Below are positions 49,601-63,170 of a stretch of DNA of 64,000 nucleotides, piece after piece. The stretch is from Erythrocercus mccallii (taxonomy: Eukaryota > Chordata > Aves > Passeriformes > Dicruridae): the NCBI GenBank assembly GCA_013397435.1, contig VZRG01000435.1, forward strand, positions 294,950 to 358,949. The letters are read 5' to 3'. The notes below the pieces were generated by a model, which did no database searches, had not been told where the DNA came from, and saw only the letters and a list, made by a program, of their open reading frames with translations. Both the position numbers and the translations under genes were made by a program. How positions within the stretch are numbered: position 1 is the first letter of the stretch; each line of letters starts with the position of its first letter.

Positions 49601-52600
49601 AGCTGAGATGTGCATATAAAAATGAAGTTACTGTTCTTGAAATTTATTCCTCTTTATTCTATTTTTATTTTCAGTGGAATTTGGCTGAAACTCTATTCCT
49701 GTTCTTTGCGCTCAAAATGGAAAATGAAGTCTAAACAAACAGAAACTGTTTCTTTGGGCTGTGCTGCTCTACATGATAAAAAGCCTGGGTACTGGAAGAA
49801 AGAATACATCTTCAAACAAACATGTGCCTTCAAAACTAGAGTAATGCGGCTCGTTAAATTTCTAGATCCTTATACAGGTCTTCCATGTAAAAACAAAGAA
49901 GCTATGAAGTAAGCAATGCCTTGTCACAAAGATTTACTTGAGAACAATGTACAAAATATTAATGGCTTGAGGGAGTATAGAATTAGAGCTAAAGAATGTA
50001 TATCTTAATGGGAAGATACGATGATAATCTATACATGACTGAAACTAGGGAACAGAAGTAGCAGTTAGCAGAAATTTAAAAATTCAGTTGAAAGCATGGT
50101 TTAAGTTTTATCACTTTGGGAATTTGTTTTTAAACACTTCTCTTTCCTCTCAATTCCTAAATAACAGAGTGTCTGGCTTGAGTTGGATAATTGTTCTAAA
50201 GGACAAAAATGGAAAAGAACATGTAGTAGAGAAGCCAAAACTATCATTTAAGGACACATCTGTTACCATACTTTGGTATGGTCCAGGCTGGCCATGCTTA
50301 GATGTCCTGTCAACCCTAAAACTGTTTGGAGTTACACCATTGCTTCCTGACCAAAGCAGACCTCCCAACAAGAATGGGTGAGTTTTAACATAGGATTTTT
50401 GAGGATTTTTTGGGTGTAACTAGTTGATAATATATCTGTAGGAGCTATCTGACATTTGTTTGACTTGGTAAGTTAGCTTTTCATTAGAAACCCTCCCTGC
50501 AGTATTTCTCTCTGTGTTCTTCTCTTCTTTGGTAGAGCTTTTTAGCAAAAAATAATATAATCCAGCAAACTATGACATAAATTCATAGGTTAATTGGTAT
50601 GTAATTTGCAGACTGATAGGTTCTGACTTAGAAAGCTGAATCTAAATCCTAGAGCATGAAAGAGAATTTATTGTGAGAAATTTAGCTCGGAAAAGTTAAT
50701 CAGTATTTATGTAGCTACAATCACTCTATGTTGTTAAAATTTATTTTCTGTCTCACAGGTGTGTATGCGAATTTAGGGAACTTGGTGTTTAATTATGTGT
50801 GCAATCTTCAGTACATGCATATAAAGTCACACAGTCCACAGCATGTCCCTAGTTATTTTAATTTAAATGTGTTACAATGGGTTTTGTCATTATAGTCTAA
50901 AAATATATTTAAATGAAAAGGGTCTTTTTGAGGTATTTGATTGCTGTCAAGGAGTTTTGCACGTATCTGGGCCTATGTGTATAGCAGGTGCAGTGTCAGC
51001 TACATGCTTCTTACACAAAGCCCCTAGCCATAGAGCTCTGAAAAGAGAGAATTGTTCACCTACAAAACACCTGGATCCTCAACCAGAAGCTAAGCATTTA
51101 CTTAGAAAATAAATTAGGAGAAGCCTTTTGTATAAAGTTAGCTGAACAAGTCTTTCAGTCAAATTATGTGGGAAATGTTGTTTTACCAAGATGATGATTC
51201 ATATTTAGAAAATAAAGAAAGCTTGCCGGCAGTTGATGTATTTAGTTCACAGAGTTACAAGTTTTTAGAAATCGTGACTGTAGACGAAGGCAGTGGTTTC
51301 ATCAATTTCAGTATGTCATTGTTAAGACTGTAAGGCAGTAGTGCAGGGACAGGCCTGATTGACTTAAGGATGGAAAGGGTTGATGTTGGAAGAAAGGGTT
51401 GATTAGAAAGAAAGTTTTTATTGTGAGGATGATGGGACACTGGAACAGGTTGTCTGGGGAGGTTGTGGGTGCCCCATTCCAGGCAGTGTTCAGTGTGTAG
51501 TTGTAGGTGATACTACAGTGATACTATGTGGAAATCTAGGAACTGTTTTGAATATAATAAGAGCCTGAGTCTGAAAAGGATTTTAAGAAAGACTTCTTTC
51601 TTCATTCTGAATAGGTAATGCAAATCCTACTTTCTACTCTTTTTTTTAATGTGTCACTAATTAATAAGAGTGTCCATGAACTTACATTTAAGATTGTTTT
51701 GGAGCTAAATGGCTTTAATTATAGGTAAAACATATAAAAAAATTCTAAAAAAAGGAAAGCTTCCTGTAACACAAACTTTTAATGTATTATATGTAGTTTG
51801 AACCTTTCCTTTGAATTTTGCTTCACTGTGATAAATGTTCAGTGATTCCATCTAATACCAATAAAGTATCAAAAACAAATTGTAAAGTAATTCTGTATTT
51901 TGAAAAATTGGGCAAGCATGTAAGTGTTTTTTGTTTCTTTTCTTGTTAGGGGTTGAGATCCTGCTAGTACACTGTAGTTGTTCAAATGTATAGTTTATGA
52001 CCTTGCATGCCAAATGCTTTCAAAACCATTTTCATCATGTGCTGCTGATCAGACTTTAGGGTTAAAAATGAAATTAGGCTGAGCTTTTGCATGAATAAGG
52101 AGACATAGCCTTTTTGCTACATTCTCTGTGTTCTTTTTAAAGACCTCGTCGATTTTCCTTGATTGCCGAATACCATCTTGCTAACCTGACTGAAAGTAGT
52201 GTAGCAGTTGGTGCTGATGAGCTTGTCCAGCTCTTCAGTCTGAGTCCAGGACTGTTAGTAGGAATTTGGAAGGTAAGATAACATTTTGTTTCAGTATTTT
52301 ATGATTTGAATGAAAAATGGTTTTTTTGGCTTGTAGTTTGGGTTTTGGGAGGACTTTTTTTTAATCTTCCTCTTTTTTTCCCTTTGGATTTTGAAAGATC
52401 TTGTTTAAACTAGTAACCACAAAACACATGTAGGGACAGTAAGTGGAAGATTTATTGTATCCTTAAGAGCTGTCGCAGGAGTATATATACTTTAAAAAAA
52501 ATCTACTTCTAATTAAAAGATCAGTTGTATCATTCCATGTTAAATACTGTGTTCTATTTCTTTTGCAGTCTTCATATGCCCAAATTTGATATCCTAGAGT

Positions 52601-55600
52601 AATTTTAAATAGAATGGTTTGAGAAGTGCTTCTTCCTCTGATTCATGCCATTACCTACCCACGTCACTCAAAGTGATGGGTTCCCACATAGCAACTTGGC
52701 TTTAACCTACATCACCAGGTAGCTGTATCCTGCTCCAGCAGTAGGAATGCTGTAAATCGTGCCCTTTTGGGGTTATTAAATTCTAGGTATTAACTAGGTA
52801 TTAAGGTATATTAAATAAGTATTAAATTAAGAAGTTAGCCTCTGTAGGGTGGTTATAGATATGAATGTTTTTAGAAGGCAGTGAAGAACATCTGAAGTAG
52901 ACTTCTACACAAAGGGAATCTGCATCTTTGCACAGAATGCACTGGCACCTCTGTGGCTATGTAGGGCTGAGTGTGATGGAAGTCTATCTCAGGTGTTTTG
53001 CTCTTGATCTGAATTGAGAGGTTGCAGCCCTTTTTTCCTCCCCTCAGCCATGCTATTGATGTAGACTTAGGTTATTTGGCACTGGCAAGGAACTTTGCTC
53101 AGGGAGGCTGTGAGCAGTTCCGTCAAGTTGTGTCTAATTTCCAGCTGCAGACATGTTGCCTCAAATGTGCACAATCACCAGAGGCAATGTTTAAAACCAC
53201 AGAAGGATTATTTCTTTCACTCCTACTTAAAGGTAAGAGTGCAAGTCCACTTAGAAAACTTGAGACTGCCTGACCAGCATAAACCCATTACACGTTGTTT
53301 CAGTCTGTGAAAAGCTCTGCTAAATGAGCAGCCATTTCTCTCGTATCTTCAGAAGTTTTGTGGATTGGTGTCCCTGTATTGTTGGTTCTGTGCTTTTGCT
53401 TATGCATTGGTCCCACCCAAGCTTGGAAAGAGAACTCTCTCAGCACCTGGTTCAATGGTTCAATCATAATCAAATTTCACATTGTTGTTAAGAATCGAGT
53501 CCCTCACTCTAGTATATTTTCCCTGCTTGTTTTTCTGAACAGTAGTTCTTTTTCACTGTGTAGGCAGAGTTATACAAGGTAGTTAAGTGTCAGTGGGTGT
53601 AATAATTGTAAATGCCACACATCTTGTTTTTTTTGCTCATAGCTGCTTAATAGAAACCAAGGGCAAGTTACATGGGCTTCCTGGTATTTGGATAAAGACT
53701 CAGAAATTATGTGACTGATAGAGCTCCCTACTTAAATTTTTTGTAGCTGTAATTTTGCACTATGAAAAGACAGGAGTAGTTAAAAAGCCAAAAGTTTGAA
53801 TAGAGGATGTAATCCAGAGAGGTGAAAACAGTAGTTGCTCACATTTCAGGAGAGTAATAGACTTCTGGCAGTGAATTACTTTCGTATTGACTTATGTGTT
53901 TGTAAATGCAGGATTTAAAAAATGCATTTAAAGAAAAAAACCCTGATATCCTTGCATTCTATGTTCTTGAAGTAAATACATACCTCTGTCTATTTAGTTT
54001 TCACATTGATGTTTTCTTTGACTGTATAGGCCTCTATAGAAGGTTATGTTTTTAATGTTTTCCCAGGAGTAAATGATCTGGTAAAGACACAATTTTTACT
54101 TCAAAATTCACAATTTCTATTGAATAATTTTGTATTCCTCACTGATGATAGCTCTCTTTGGAAATAGTTCCTTACATAGGAAAATAAAGTTGATGGTTCA
54201 GTAGTTGGGAGTAAGTGCAATTGATTCTGTTTAGATATATTTTTAAAAGTGTCAAGTAGAAGCTAGGGACAATACTTGAATTACTCATATTTTTTGCCTG
54301 GGCATGGGTAGTTTCCGTCTCTTTCCCCATAGTATAGAAATGCTGTAATCTTTTATATATATTCTGTACTCTTGTGAAAACACAGTAAAGGTTTTAGGAG
54401 TCCAAGTGTTAAAGCAAGCCTACTAGCATTATTACAATAATGGGCCGAGTAATAAGCAGCAGCATTTATCTATGAATTTTAATGCTCAGAAAGACCTTGT
54501 GAAAAAAAGAATTTCCAGATGAAAATACATGTACTTTATTTAACTTTTCAGGAGAAAAATGAAATTGCTTTTGTTATGGCGAATCTTCATTATAATCAAC
54601 TTCTTGAGAGAAGCATTTTGGGTTCTGCTACTGTGTAAGTTTGGTTTTCCTTTGTGGGTAATAAAGATAACCTTTTGAATAAAGCTTTGAGTTTTACAAT
54701 TAAAATTGGCTGCTGGTAAGAGGTTTATATTTAGGCAGTAATTAACTATTCTTGTTTAATATAAACAACAGTTACAGTAACTGAATACAAAAACGTAGAA
54801 GCATTTTCATATAAAATATTGCCATTGTTATGCTATTGAGGAGATAATTAAGTTAAAAAAGTGTACTAGTACTTGCTGTATTGAGAAAGTTAGAAATACA
54901 CTGTCCATACTTTCTCCCTTTTCACAAGCAGTCTTTTTATTTTCTCTTCCTATCTGAAACAGAGATAGAAAACAGAGAGATATTCAGGAAGTAGAGAAGT
55001 AATCTTTAGCTGTGTAAGAGGGGAGAAAGATTCTGGTAAACTGGTGAAGTGCCTGCATTTATCTTTCAGTCCTATTGAGAAAGTAGCTGGATTTCCTATG
55101 AAGTGTTTGTATATGTGTGGATTGCAGTGTATAATATAATACCTGTTTATACATTGTAAACTGTTTAAAAATACAATTTTTTTTTAGCTTTAGAACAATA
55201 TTTGGGGAATTTATTTCCCATTCAGCTTTTTGGTCAGGTACTGTTGTATCTACCAGTAGTCTTAAATGCCCACTATAACTTAGTGTGGCTCTTCTCACAC
55301 AGAATGTAAGATTGAACACCATTTCCCTTAGTACCAAATTGGATCCTATGTAGAAGTTGCTCAGTTGCTTCTGGCATGTGGTCTCTTCAGATCACTTGTG
55401 TGCAGTAGTTACTTAATTAGGCACAGACAAATTATTTCAATATTTGCTATTTTAGAGAAGTCTCTAGAGCCAGTGGGCTTTTAGATTTGTAGTTAAGGTG
55501 ATGCTTTTTTCTTTTTTGAAGACAAGTCCATGGTTTAAAGTTTAACAGATGTACCTTTTAAAGTTGACTGCCATGTTTTCTACCTTTGGCTAGGCTGGAC

Positions 55601-58600
55601 AGCTCATCAGCAGTATTAGACACTATTAGCTTAAAAGAAGTGTGATGTAGAGATACTTGATTTCAAAACTGTCTTTAAGATGAGTCTCAGTGTAGGGCTA
55701 TATGTTACATCTCTATTAAGTAATCTCCCCCCTTGCTAAATTCTAATTTTCTTTTTCAAGTCAATATGCTCCTCCACCTAATAAACCTTTACTGGATGAT
55801 ATTGACTCAGAATATGGACTGCATGACTACAGCCTGCATCTTGATTTGCATGGCAGAAGCTGCATGTACCTGTGTGGATCATTCAAGTGCCTCTTCTGCA
55901 GAAAACGTAAAGCTGATGGAACAATAATGTTTGTTTTAAAAATGATCCCTGCTGTTACATCTTTCCTTCTTGTATCCAGTTTCTCTATTTTAAGGGGTGA
56001 AACTGAAATGGAATTTTAAGAGTAAGCTATCTTTCTGTTAGTTGTGTAGTTTCTTTATATCTGCATGGTGCTTTGTGTGGTGTCCTAATCCTGCTCTGTA
56101 AGAGGTCTGCCCGTTGTTACATTGTTACAGTGTCAGGCCTGGGACAAAATTTCTGCAGATTGTCAGAGTTTTTTCTTTTAGTTCCATGCTTCATTAATAA
56201 TGCAGTGGCACAGCTCTTGGTGCAGGTTGGTGTTTCTTTCACTTGTATTTTATAAAGGAGAGACAGTTTGTCTTCATACATTTTGGAAGCTTGTTTCTGT
56301 AGAATTCTCCTCGAGTATACTTTGGCTGCACAGAGAGATTGAATATGTAGATAAATTTGTAGAAGTTATTGTGAACTTTAAGATTTATAGTTTTTATTGC
56401 AGTGAGCTTAAGGCTGCCTGTTCTGGCATCTGTTCACTGTATGGTAAACAATTTCAGTCATTGTTTTTAACTGCTGCTTCGTTCTGTTTTCAGCACTTCT
56501 TTCCATGAGACGGGACTGACCATCCCTGTGTCTCATACAGCCCAAATTCATAATTGTACTGGAGTTTTGAAAAATACATGAGTGATTTCTCTTTTGACAT
56601 AACTTCAGCATAACTTCCTGCAGCTACACAGCTGTCTTTCTGTAAGCAGCGACAGGTTGAAATATTATAATTAAACACTGTCATTAACTTAATTTAGAAT
56701 TAAGTACTGTAAATTAATTATTGCTCCCCAGTATTTTTTTTATACTGGCACTCCTGAGCAGTGTGGATTTCAGAACATATTGGTTTTCGGTCAGTAGAGG
56801 GCACTGTTGTCAGGCGTGAGTGCTTTTACAGGGCTACAGAATTTCCCCGTGATTTGGTTTGGTTTTTCTCGTTTGTTTTTGGTGAGTCCAAGAACTGTCA
56901 TTTAGACTGCAGCCTTGTGCAGTGTGGAGTGTTGTAGTCCTTGAACCTGAAATATACCTGTTTTCATATTCCAGAAAAGCTCCAAGCTTGAATTAAAGGA
57001 ATAATTCTAAGGCTAAAACTTCAGTGAAAGTCTATGCATGTAGCAAGAAATCTTACCTGAAGTGTTGTGTAGTACAAGAGTCCTATTTATATTCTCAAAA
57101 AAAATCTTATCAAAATTGGCAAGAGGGTTGGATTTTTAGGATTATTGCTTTTTCTGGTTTAGATGAATATAATTTTTTTTCTAAAATGAAAATGTTATGC
57201 TCCTAGCAATACTGTTGCACAAGAAAAAGTATTACGTGGCACACTTCATTTCTTGATATCACTTTCTTGCTGCTTAGAAGCTACTTCCACAAAAGATTAA
57301 ACTGATAAGTTGATGTTTATGCAAATAGCTATAGTTGTGATGCTGTCTCACTTTGCAAGTTAGAGAATCTGTTTTATGCTCACAAGTGTTTTCTGAATTG
57401 CTTTGGTTTTGTGACCTTCAGCAGTGTGACAGCCACCAGATTCTGGTCTCACAGGACATCAGACAGCTGAAGCCAGGGTTCTGCAGACAGACAATAAGCT
57501 CATTTGTCAACTAGTCCCTTCCACGTGCTTGCACAATAATTCCTTTTGGAAAATGCTTGACTTCCTCCTAAAATGGTGTAGTGAGGTAGCATATGGCTGA
57601 CTGCTGTCACATTTTTCATTGTAATTTGTTGTTAATTTTTCTCATTCTGGTGAACATAGTGTTGTTGAATGTTGCCAGGTTTGTCCAAACTGGTTGTGTT
57701 TGATGGTTTGTGTTTTGTTTTTGGGTTTCATTCTAATAATACTCTTTGTTCCATCCTCTGGGAGGACTCTGAAATGTGGTAGTCTGCAACATACTGAGAA
57801 GTCTTGCTATTTCTGAAAATTCTCTACCCAGTCCAGTTTTATTTTAAATTATAGATGTGACATGCCCATGGCAATTTCCACAACTTGAGGCACAGATCAG
57901 TTGTCAGCTATTATACTGTTGTTTTACTTGTTTACTGGTCTTCATTAGGAAGCTCTAGGCATTCCTAGGTTACCAGAGAATGCCCATTTGTATTTTGCAG
58001 AACTGATTTATTTGTTCAATATTAATTTTTGTCTGCTTTTTGATAGTGTCTATTAGTATTGGGCTTAATTTTGCTATTCTATTTTCAATTCTTTTTGCAG
58101 AATTCTTAATATTAAATTGAAAAAAGTTATGTCACACTTCATTGAACCAAGTAGATGGAGTATATATGGCTTCAGATTTTTTTTCTGTTATGAATACTTA
58201 CATTGCAGTAACTAGCTGTTTTGCCACTGTTTTGGTTGGGGTTTAGCATTTTATTTTATGCCCCCTTTCACGTAAACAAAATTGATAATATATTCTCATT
58301 GACAGATAGTGTAGGGTGAATATGCTAAATACTTTGTAACTGGATTGAAAATATTGAGAAAACTTCCCTTGTTTTCAGGAAGGTATGACCAGCTTTTCTC
58401 CCAGAAGACTCCCAGAAGCCATGAATCCAATACTTAATAAATATTTTTGAAATGTACTTACCTAGGTTTTCAACTTTTTAAGCACAGCTTTGTAGCCACA
58501 TGGTAGTTTAAGCTTTGGCTTTTCAATGTCACTTCTTGTTGATGTAAACTGATGTGTTGTGCTTGCAAAATGTAAGGGTTGATTTTTGTGTATTTAGAGA

Positions 58601-61526
58601 GCTTTTAAGATTTGTTTGTAAAATTTCATATCAGGCATTTGAAATGTTTTGCTTGACCTTGAAGATTGATTTGCAAGTTGAAATAACCATTTCAGTTTGT
58701 TAAGGCTGGTTGTTGGCACCAGAATTAGTGTTAAGCACAACTTTTCCTCTGAAAATACCAATCAAATGACAACTTGCAACAAAGGCTTGGTTACCAAAAC
58801 AAACTTCCTTGACTTTGAGCTAAAAGAAGTGCTTTGGAACTATTGGTCTATTTGTTTCTTTCCCCTGAAGTTTGTCTGCATGATATATGTTCTTTATTAC
58901 CTTTATTTGGAAATATTTGTTCCCTATAACTTACTCTGCTGCTTTGCAGCTATGTGTGTCTTGCATAAACCAATGACTAGAGACCTTATAAGGGACAAGG
59001 AAACAAAGTCTGGATCAGGCTGAAGAAAGCCCTGTCCAGTTTGCTTCCTCTGTGTTTCCCTTCATATGTTTAACAAAGCTTATTCTGCCCTTTGATTTCA
59101 TTTTCTCATCTGACTGGGGTGAGGAATGGGAGATTTCATTACTTAGCCTTCAGTTTCTTGCTTGTTTCTAGTCAGACTTTTCCTTCCTCCTGAATGTGAG
59201 GACTGCAATGGAGCTTTTATATTAAAAAAAAATATCTAAAGACTGGATTAACCAGCCCATGAATAATTAGCCTTCAGATTTCTGTCTGTTGCCTATTTCC
59301 ATCCTGGCTAAAGTTGAGAAGTGACTGCAACACACCTTAGCCAGCTGATCTATCTAGCAATGATGTATTAATGCCATGCAATAGTAGTGATGTCCTGGGC
59401 TTTCTTAGTTTATTAGCAGAATGCTTTTTTCAGTCCATTTTTATTCCATTCAAACTTCATTTGATTTGAATGAGTAAGAGAAATAGCCACTTCCATTCAG
59501 ATTGGAATTGTGGATAACCAAATAATCATTTTGGAATAAAAATGCTTGTTGACTGATGTTTTCAAGTCTCGTGTTCAAAAGCTCAACTTTAAATGTGGAC
59601 TTTCAGTGGTTAGTCAGTGAACTATTTAAATAAGATATTTTTACCTTGAATGAAATTTTGTCATTGAATTTGATTTACTGAGGTTTTGGAATGGAACTAT
59701 TTGACAGGTATCAACTTAAAGGCCTTTTTCTACTTTGAGCTGAGTCCTAGAAATGAATTCTGCTTACATTTTCCTCACTGATGTCTTCTGCACTTCACTG
59801 CAAGGACAATGGGTATCACGGTTTGGATATCACATTTTCCTTTAACCATACAAAGTATTTCCTATAAAATACTTCCTGAGCATGGTCATGTTGGTTTCAC
59901 TGTACTCACACACCTATTCCAGACAGTGTCTGTATTGAAAAAACTGGAGCTGCTGTTCTCTGTCATGTGCTGGGCTGCTTCCTCCCCATAGTTAGTATTC
60001 TCTGGACACCCCACTGATGAGTAATGCCTTTGCAGCATTGGTTTGTGGCTTGACTCTACAATACCAATTCAGAGAAGTTTTTGGCCTCTGTGTTAAAGTG
60101 TGGGCTTGCTTTTTCCATCACTGCCTCTAACTATTGCTTCAGGCAGCCACCAAGCAGAGGTTTTGCTGCCACTGCATGCTGGGTGCAGCCGTTTAACTCA
60201 CAGCCAGCCTTTCTGATGTTGCTTCTTCTGTCTGTAGCCTCATGCTGCTACTTGGGCTTGATTGAAGAAGAATCACAAGCAAAACACTTATTTTTTCACT
60301 CTGTCACTTGCATCTTAAACCTCTGCAAGCCCCTTCACTTGTTACCTTACCATCCAGGACCTGATACTGGATCCTGACAAGCATTATGTACCTGGGAACT
60401 CCTTCTGTCCCTTCCCATCTATCTCCTGCAAGTGCTAGATCCTTTATTTTTTGCACTGAGGTCTCTAGTGCTTTTGTTTTGCTCTTTTGAGAAGAGTATC
60501 TCTTGTTCAAGGAAACTTGTCTAAGGGATGTCCTACCAAGAAATCTGCTTGTGTCATATGATGCTTTTATTTTCACTTTTTTTTGTGGTCAGATCGTGTT
60601 CACTCTGATGTTCCCAAAGTTAAAATTAGACTGTTGGACTCCCTGGTTAACTTTCCTTCTCTGATAGCAAAGAAAAAAAATAACAATTTAAAAAAAAAAG
60701 TCAGTCTCCCCTGAGAGGAGAGGAAGAGATACCAAAGAAATACGGTTATATGTAGTAATAAAAAAAGTCACAAATCATAGTAATTCTGCCAAAAAAAGCC
60801 CCAGGGGCCTTGGAAAGCTATTTAAAATATTTAAAATCCATAGTTTAAAAATTTGATTCAAGTCAAATCATACTGCATGTCAATTTAAATGGTGCAATAT
60901 CCTTTCTAAGGAGGAACAGTTATCTGTATACCCTTTATACTGGGTTATTTGAGTTTCCAGTTAGAGCTGAGAGATTTAAATAATTTGAAAAAAAAAGGTT
61001 GGGGGAAGTATCTCATAATTTTATTTAGAGTGTTAGTGTTGAGCTTGACTTCTGGGGAATGGGCAGAGATGGAGGCATGAAACTGAAATGTTGAATGTGA
61101 AATTTACTCCTTGCATCCTTATATAAGTTCTTTAGGTGGCATTCCTATTTTTATACTAAAAAATAGAAAAGAATTTTTAGCTGCTGTGTCTGCTGTGGAT
61201 CACAGAATCAAAGCTCTGAACTGCAACTTAATTCCTCTATAATGTGCTTGATATTTAGCTGTTGGTATATGGCAGAATTTCTTACTGGTGAGTGGGAAGA
61301 AAAAGACAGGAAAAGATGAGAGAATATTTAGAGTGTACTTGGGCTGAATTTGATTTATACTGCTATAATGTTGTAAATTATTTTTATGTTTATATTTTCA
61401 GGTGACATTGAAAATGGATATCTGAGGCTCAGAGTTGTAAACTTAAAGGATAATAGGAAGCACTTGCCTATTATTGGGACACTTGGCATATGCTGGGAAA
61501 CAGATGTGTTTAAAGGAAATGTAAAG
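40517..61526 (+). CDS. FBXO15: FBXO15, F-box only protein 15 (C-terminal exon(s) beyond window)
   Basis: Substrate receptor of an SCF (SKP1-CUL1-F-box) ubiquitin ligase; mouse Fbxo15 is known as an Oct4/Sox2-dependent embryonic stem cell gene. Eight exons with AG/GT borders and consistent phases: 40,517-40,536, 45,991-46,095, 49,675-49,908, 50,168-50,377, 52,143-52,272, 54,552-54,634, 55,761-55,906, 61,402-61,526, giving 351 residues. The F-box is at 8-42 (MPSEMLLKIFSYLDAVSLL...). Conserved blocks follow: GYWKKEYI, DPYTGLPCKNKEA, DTSVTILWYGPGWPCL, LSPGLLVGIWK, FVMANLH, EYGLHDYSLHLDLH and DIENGYLRLRVVNLK. Exon 1 gives MATGRG, identical to the mammalian start, with G at -3 before the ATG. It splices in phase straight to the F-box, without the roughly 45 residues found between them in the long human form. 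The human protein (about 510) has some 90 more residues after this point; I found no matching exon in 61,527-64,000. Confidence 0.93.
42650..43332 (-). mobile_element. Probable LTR in FBXO15 intron 1
   Basis: On the minus strand it would begin TGTTAGACAGAC (right edge 43,332). It carries a TATA-like AGTATAG near 42,915 and an AATAAA signal near 42,737, and it ends around 42,650-42,690. The U3 part includes ATGCTAAT and TTTGCAT octamer-like words. Composition and order resemble songbird ERVK LTRs. No target duplication could be matched, so the left end is uncertain. It is antisense to FBXO15. Confidence 0.42.
45789..45832. repeat. 22-bp tandem duplication near the FBXO15 F-box exon
   Basis: Two perfect adjacent copies of CAGGTGATTTTTGATTCCTC plus TT, 45,789-45,810 and 45,811-45,832. 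A partial third copy (CAGGA) follows. It lies 160 bp before the exon 2 acceptor. Each copy contains a CAG|GTGAT donor-like word. Confidence 0.9.
46096..49674 (+). other. FBXO15 intron 2
   Basis: 3.6 kb. No recognisable repeat family or exon. An antisense frame of 135 codons at 47,725-48,132 shows no domain and is regarded as chance. Confidence 0.6.
50378..52142 (+). other. FBXO15 intron 4
   Basis: 1.8 kb containing the CR1 fragment at 51,385-51,500. Nothing else recognised. Confidence 0.6.
51385..51500 (+). mobile_element. CR1 LINE fragment, late ORF2
   Basis: 'GTTGATTAGAAAGAAAGTTTTTATTGTGAGGATGATGGGACACTGGAACAGGTTG' then 'GGGGAGGTTGTGGGTGCCCCATTCCAGGCAGTGTTCA' follows the CR1 order at the end of ORF2. 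Plus strand, sense to FBXO15; lacks the CR1 3' terminus. Confidence 0.8.
52273..55760 (+). other. FBXO15 introns 5 and 6 (with exon 6 at 54,552-54,634)
   Basis: AT-rich intronic sequence, 2.3 and 1.1 kb, without recognisable repeats or extra exons. Splice donors GTAAGA and GTAAGT are strong. Confidence 0.6.
55907..61401 (+). other. FBXO15 intron 7
   Basis: 5.5 kb, the longest complete intron here. The donor is a weak C|GTAAAG, but it is supported by phase and by homology across the junction (CRK-R-DIENG against human TKR-G-NIENG). No exon or clear transposon recognised; short open frames near 56,200, 58,700 and 60,100 lack motifs. Confidence 0.6.
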
Positions 61527-61849
61527 GTCAGAAATATTTTTTGTTTCTGGAAATGCTTACCTCAAAACAGAATTATGTTTGTGGATCCTAAATATGCTAA
61601 TTTTTAAACAGTTTTTTGATTTGTAGAAGGTGTCTATTAGTAGACAAAGACCACTATTCCAATAATCCAAAAAATATGTGAATTTTGAGAAAAACATTTT
61701 CTCCTTTCTCTCATAGTGTCTGGATTGCATGATAGACTTGTTATGTGTGTGTTATCACTCCAGTGCTTTCCACTCAGCAAAGATGCTATGACTGACCAGC
61801 CCTGCTTGGAAATGCTGGACAAAAAAAATCTTTTTGTGAGGATCTTTTT

Positions 61850-61965
61850 GTACTTTTTGTGAGGACTGTTTTGGTTTGCTGTGAGCGTGTTTTTTTTTGT
61901 TCTGTGATTTTTTTGTTTGTTTTGGGTTGATTGGATGGTTGGGGTGGGTTGGTTGGGGTTTTTTT
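61850..61965 (+). repeat. GT-rich low-complexity tract
   Basis: TTTTTGTG, TTTTGTTTG and GGTTGGTTGGGG words dominate about 115 bp. It may be the decayed complement-like counterpart of an A-rich tail, but no family is evident. Confidence 0.5.
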
Positions 61966-62475
61966 GCGAGCAATAAGCCTTGAACCTCTGGGGAAATACT
62001 CTGCAGTTCTGTGCTGTATATGCAGTGAAAGTTAGGAACTGCTGGGGAATGTTAAAATGTCAGTGGACACAGGCAGAAACTACAGACCACATCCACAGAG
62101 TCAGCACCTAGCTTCAGTCAGGTACATCAGTCAGCTGGATTAACTCATTTTTTAGAGGAATGCTCACACATTCAATTGGATAAAATTCCTAAAAGAGTTA
62201 CTTCAAACAAAGTTTCAGAGGATTTCTGTAGCTTTTGCAATAGTGGTGAAGGTACATATTTTTAAATGTACTTTATCAGCATGAATGTTTCAGAAGTTGT
62301 GAAAATTCTGATGAATGCAATTTAAGCACTACTGAAAAATCATCTAGTTCAACACTTGATTTCAATTTTGGCACTTCTTTTGAAAAAACCCTCAAAATTA
62401 ATAAAACTGTTGTTTCTGCCAATCCTGTACAAATGTGGAATGGAATATTGTTTGATGAGACTTTTTTACCGAAGC

Positions 62476-62656
62476 ATGTAGTGACAAAACCAGGGACAAT
62501 GTTTTTAAACTGAAAGAGGGTAGATTTAAATTGGGCATTGGGAAAAAAAAGGCAAAAAAATTCTTTCTCCCATGCTGAGCATGGTGAGGCAGGGGAGTTG
62601 GAATTAGATGACTTACAGAAGTCCCTTCTAACCCAAATCATTCTGTGATTCTATAG
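62476..62656 (+). mobile_element. CR1 LINE 3' end with internal deletion
   Basis: The left part reads 'TTTTTAAACTGAAAGAGGGTAGATTTAAATTGGGCATTGGG', the usual late ORF2 motif of CR1. The sequence then jumps to 'GGGGAGTTGGAATTAGATGA', 'AAGTCCCTTCTAACCCAAATCATTCTGTGATTCTATA', the 3' UTR and terminal repeats. The intervening part of ORF2 normally found in CR1 is missing. Plus strand. Confidence 0.85.
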
Positions 62657-63170
62657 GATTAACAGCTGCTTGGCAGGATTTTTTTTTCCATGAAAATAAT
62701 CCTGAGTAGTACATAAGAATTTAGGAAGTTATCTGTCAGAGAAAACAGAGAGCTATGGCTGTAATCTTCAGGTTTTCAGTTTTAGTCTCCCTCCTATGTG
62801 CTTACACCATAAATGATACTGAGTATTTGTTTCTAGGACAAAATAAAGAATACAATTTTTTTTTTAAAACCCTCATTTTGGGGTGACAGATGGAACATAT
62901 AGCTGTGGGTTGAATTCAGTGTGGTCTTTATCATAAGTCTCTAAAATTCTTAAAACATGTGAAGGCCAAATAACATCAGCCACAGAAGTAGCTGTGGACT
63001 ACTTTGAATTTTTTTGAATTTTGTTTAATACTCTTAAGGAAAACCAAAAAATCTAAAAGCTTTCTTGGCACTTCTGGGTTTTTTAATTAAAAAAAAAGTA
63101 ATTGCTGAAGTACAGATAGTTGAAAAATGACATGGCTTAGGAATGATATTCTCCAATTTAATGTTCTCAC

